In this document: piece after piece, positions 62,847-64,000 of the stretch
How positions within the stretch are numbered: position 1 is the stretch's first letter
How the letters are laid out: every line of letters begins with the position of its first letter
Origin: Bacillus thuringiensis
Lineage (GTDB): Bacteria; Bacillota; Bacilli; Bacillales; Bacillaceae_G
Direction: 5' to 3'
Assembly (NCBI RefSeq): GCF_014932895.1
Contig: NZ_JACYOF010000006.1
Span: 62,001-126,000 of the forward strand
Length of the DNA stretch: 64,000 nucleotides
Position numbers and translations under genes: made by a program
Notes under the pieces: model-generated
The model's input: the letters and a program-made list of their open reading frames with translations, nothing else
The model's database searches: none
Told to the model about the DNA's origin: nothing

Positions 62847-63386
62847 TCATTTATTATTTTTGAAGTTAGTTTTAACTATATAATGAGTTAGAAAGGCCCA
62901 CAATGATCCTAAAACAGCTCCTATTAATACATCCAGCGGATAATGTACTCCTACCCAGACCCTCGAAAAAGCAATTAAAAAAGCTAACAATAAAAAAACT
63001 TTTCCTAAACGTTTGTTATATAAGCATAAAGTTACAGCTATTGCGAAGGCACTTGTAGCATGGTCACTAGGAAAAGAGGCATTAGCTGTATGTTCGACAA
63101 GTTGATTTATATTCAAATGAGTGACAAATGGTCGTTCTCTATAAAAAAACAATCCAATAATTCTATTCAATAAAAAAGCAAAACAACATGCTATAATAGC
63201 TTGAATTACACATGTTCTATTTTTATATTTTTTGTTTAACCAAAGAATCATAAATAAAAGTATGAACATATACTGAGCATATTCAGCAAAAAAAATCATC
63301 AAATAATCGATGTATACATTTCCTTTCACATGCTCATTTATATACCGAAATCCATTGTAATCTTGATTGTTTATTAAATTTAACAT
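62847..63386 (-). CDS. BcrC-type undecaprenyl-diphosphate phosphatase (PAP2)
   Basis: 179 residues, ATG with GGAGGAG. The three PAP2 signature motifs are present: FYRERPFV (K/R-x6-RP), NASFPSDHATSAFA (PSGH-type) and SRVWVGVHYPLDVLIG (SR-x5-H-x3-D). Five or six membrane helices. It recycles the lipid carrier for peptidoglycan and confers bacitracin tolerance. Closely like B. subtilis BcrC in layout. Confidence 0.88.
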   Translation of the reverse strand: MLNLINNQDYNGFRYINEHVKGNVYIDYLMIFFAEYAQYMFILLFMILWLNKKYKNRTCVIQAIIACCFAFLLNRIIGLFFYRERPFVTHLNINQLVEHTANASFPSDHATSAFAIAVTLCLYNKRLGKVFLLLAFLIAFSRVWVGVHYPLDVLIGAVLGSLWAFLTHYIVKTNFKNNK

Positions 63387-63431
63387 TTCTCCTCCATAAG
63401 CATATATATTATCTATTTATTTTACTGAAAT

Positions 63432-63861
63432 TTTAAATATTTATCGGTATTCCCATTACTATTAAATTAGCCATTAAAGAGCTTCCTCCAAAACTAATAA
63501 GTGGAATGGAGGTGCGAAAATTCCCGTGATACCTCCTAAATTAACAATAGATTGAAGAACTATCATACTTTCGATTTCTATTGATATAAGGCTTCCAAAT
63601 TGACTTTTATACTCTTGGGCAATCTTAAAAGAGCGATATACTATAGTTTATAAACCAGTAAATATGATATTTGCAATTCTTGACGCTCTGAAAAAAACTG
63701 CTAATACAATAATTACACCCAGTTTAATAAACTCTGCCGGCTGTACTCCAAATATCCAAGATTGTGCATTATTGACAACTTTCCCTTTCCATAAAACTAA
63801 AAATAATAGGACAATACTTACAATTACAAACCACACTAAATCAATGCGTTTTTTCCATACT
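63432..63861 (-). pseudogene. FtsW/RodA/SpoVE-family gene, broken
   Basis: The reading KKRIDLVWFVIVSIVLLFLV, NAQSWIFGVQPAEFIKLGVI then IIVLAVFFR is the middle of a SEDS glycosyltransferase; after a short stop the end ESMIVLQSIVNLGGITGIFA, then LVMGIPINI, follows in other frames with the PxSxGGS loop deformed. Large internal parts are missing. Decayed copy of a cell-wall polymerase gene. Confidence 0.75.
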
Positions 63862-63923
63862 CACAACAAGTTTTTTCAAAACTTTGCGAGAACGAACTTA
63901 GGTATAAAAACTTAATATTTTTT

Positions 63924-64000
63924 TTATAAACCTAACAACATTTTTGCAATGGTAAAGTACAGAATTAACCCCGTCCCATCGACTAATGTCGTAATGAACG
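63924..64000 (-). CDS. mgtE: MgtE magnesium transporter, C-terminal end (partial)
   Basis: Only the last 25 codons are in the window: FITTLVDGTGLILYFTIAKM, LLGL and stop. This matches the final membrane helix of MgtE (TTxVDxxGLxIYFxxA). The rest lies beyond the right edge. Confidence 0.7.
   Translation of the reverse strand, partial: FITTLVDGTGLILYFTIAKMLLGL

Overview
The window is low-GC Firmicute DNA that reads as a Bacillus cereus-group genome (B. cereus / B. thuringiensis / B. anthracis relatives). Pointers are a bacillolysin (thermolysin-type) protease, an alpha/beta-type small acid-soluble spore protein, a PagR-like ArsR regulator, strong GGAGG-type ribosome sites, and prophage repressor, lysis and replication genes of Bacillus type. 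Almost all of it is accessory DNA: defence-type genes, decayed prophages, integrative-element scars and small IS200/IS605-type relics, with few housekeeping genes.

Layout. 1-3.6 kb: McrBC modification-dependent restriction operon (minus strand). 3.7-18.2 kb: a stack of integrative-element remnants marked by three pieces of a tRNA-Val(GAC) gene (3736, 13862, 16231). The first segment carries a tyrosine recombinase, a nucleic-acid-deaminase-like protein with a coupled partner, serine-recombinase debris, a defence-type reverse transcriptase with a conserved-looking partner, and a frameshifted replication-type protein. The second carries a DUF4365 protein plus an HNH endonuclease. The third carries two unknown genes and an integrase cut by an IS3-family remnant. 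18.3-24 kb: two DUF4062 (NDT/TIR-like fold) proteins and a SLATT-type two-helix membrane protein, in gene-poor DNA. 24.4-33 kb: a degraded prophage with an ERCC4 nuclease, iteron-like repeats, an N-terminally deleted integrase and a glnA 3'-end scar that may be its attachment site. 33-37.5 kb: small unknown genes, a YrpD-like secreted protein and an acetyltransferase.

37.6-46.4 kb: a second cryptic prophage. It has a sunset-domain protein, amidase remnant, holin, XhlA, three consecutive peptidoglycan hydrolases of different catalytic class sharing one C-terminal domain, an ArpU/DUF1492-like regulator, a replication initiator, and a repressor/ImmA region with four operator copies. A tRNA-Ile(CAU) follows at 46.5 kb. 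47-64 kb looks more chromosomal but is rearranged: secreted proteins, an AKR / carboxymuconolactone-decarboxylase / MFS operon with a divergent MmyB-type regulator, bacillolysin, the PagR-like gene with a matching promoter/operator pair, a SASP gene, a HepT-MntA toxin-antitoxin pair, MgtA-type ATPase, BcrC-type phosphatase, a broken ftsW/rodA and the end of mgtE. Four solo IS200/IS605-type elements, in two sequence families without a transposase, are scattered through 47.8-62.7 kb.

How the genes fit together. The left 24 kb is best read as a defence-rich region fed by repeated integration at a tRNA-Val gene. McrBC and DUF4365-HNH would act on DNA. The reverse-transcriptase pair, the deaminase pair and the DUF4062/SLATT set look like separate abortive-infection-style modules. 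The strongest candidates for an undescribed system are the RT plus 459-residue partner (7919-11027), the deaminase pair (5081-5995), the DUF4365-HNH pair between attachment-site repeats, and the DUF4062/SLATT cluster. Functions for these are inferred from fold and context only.
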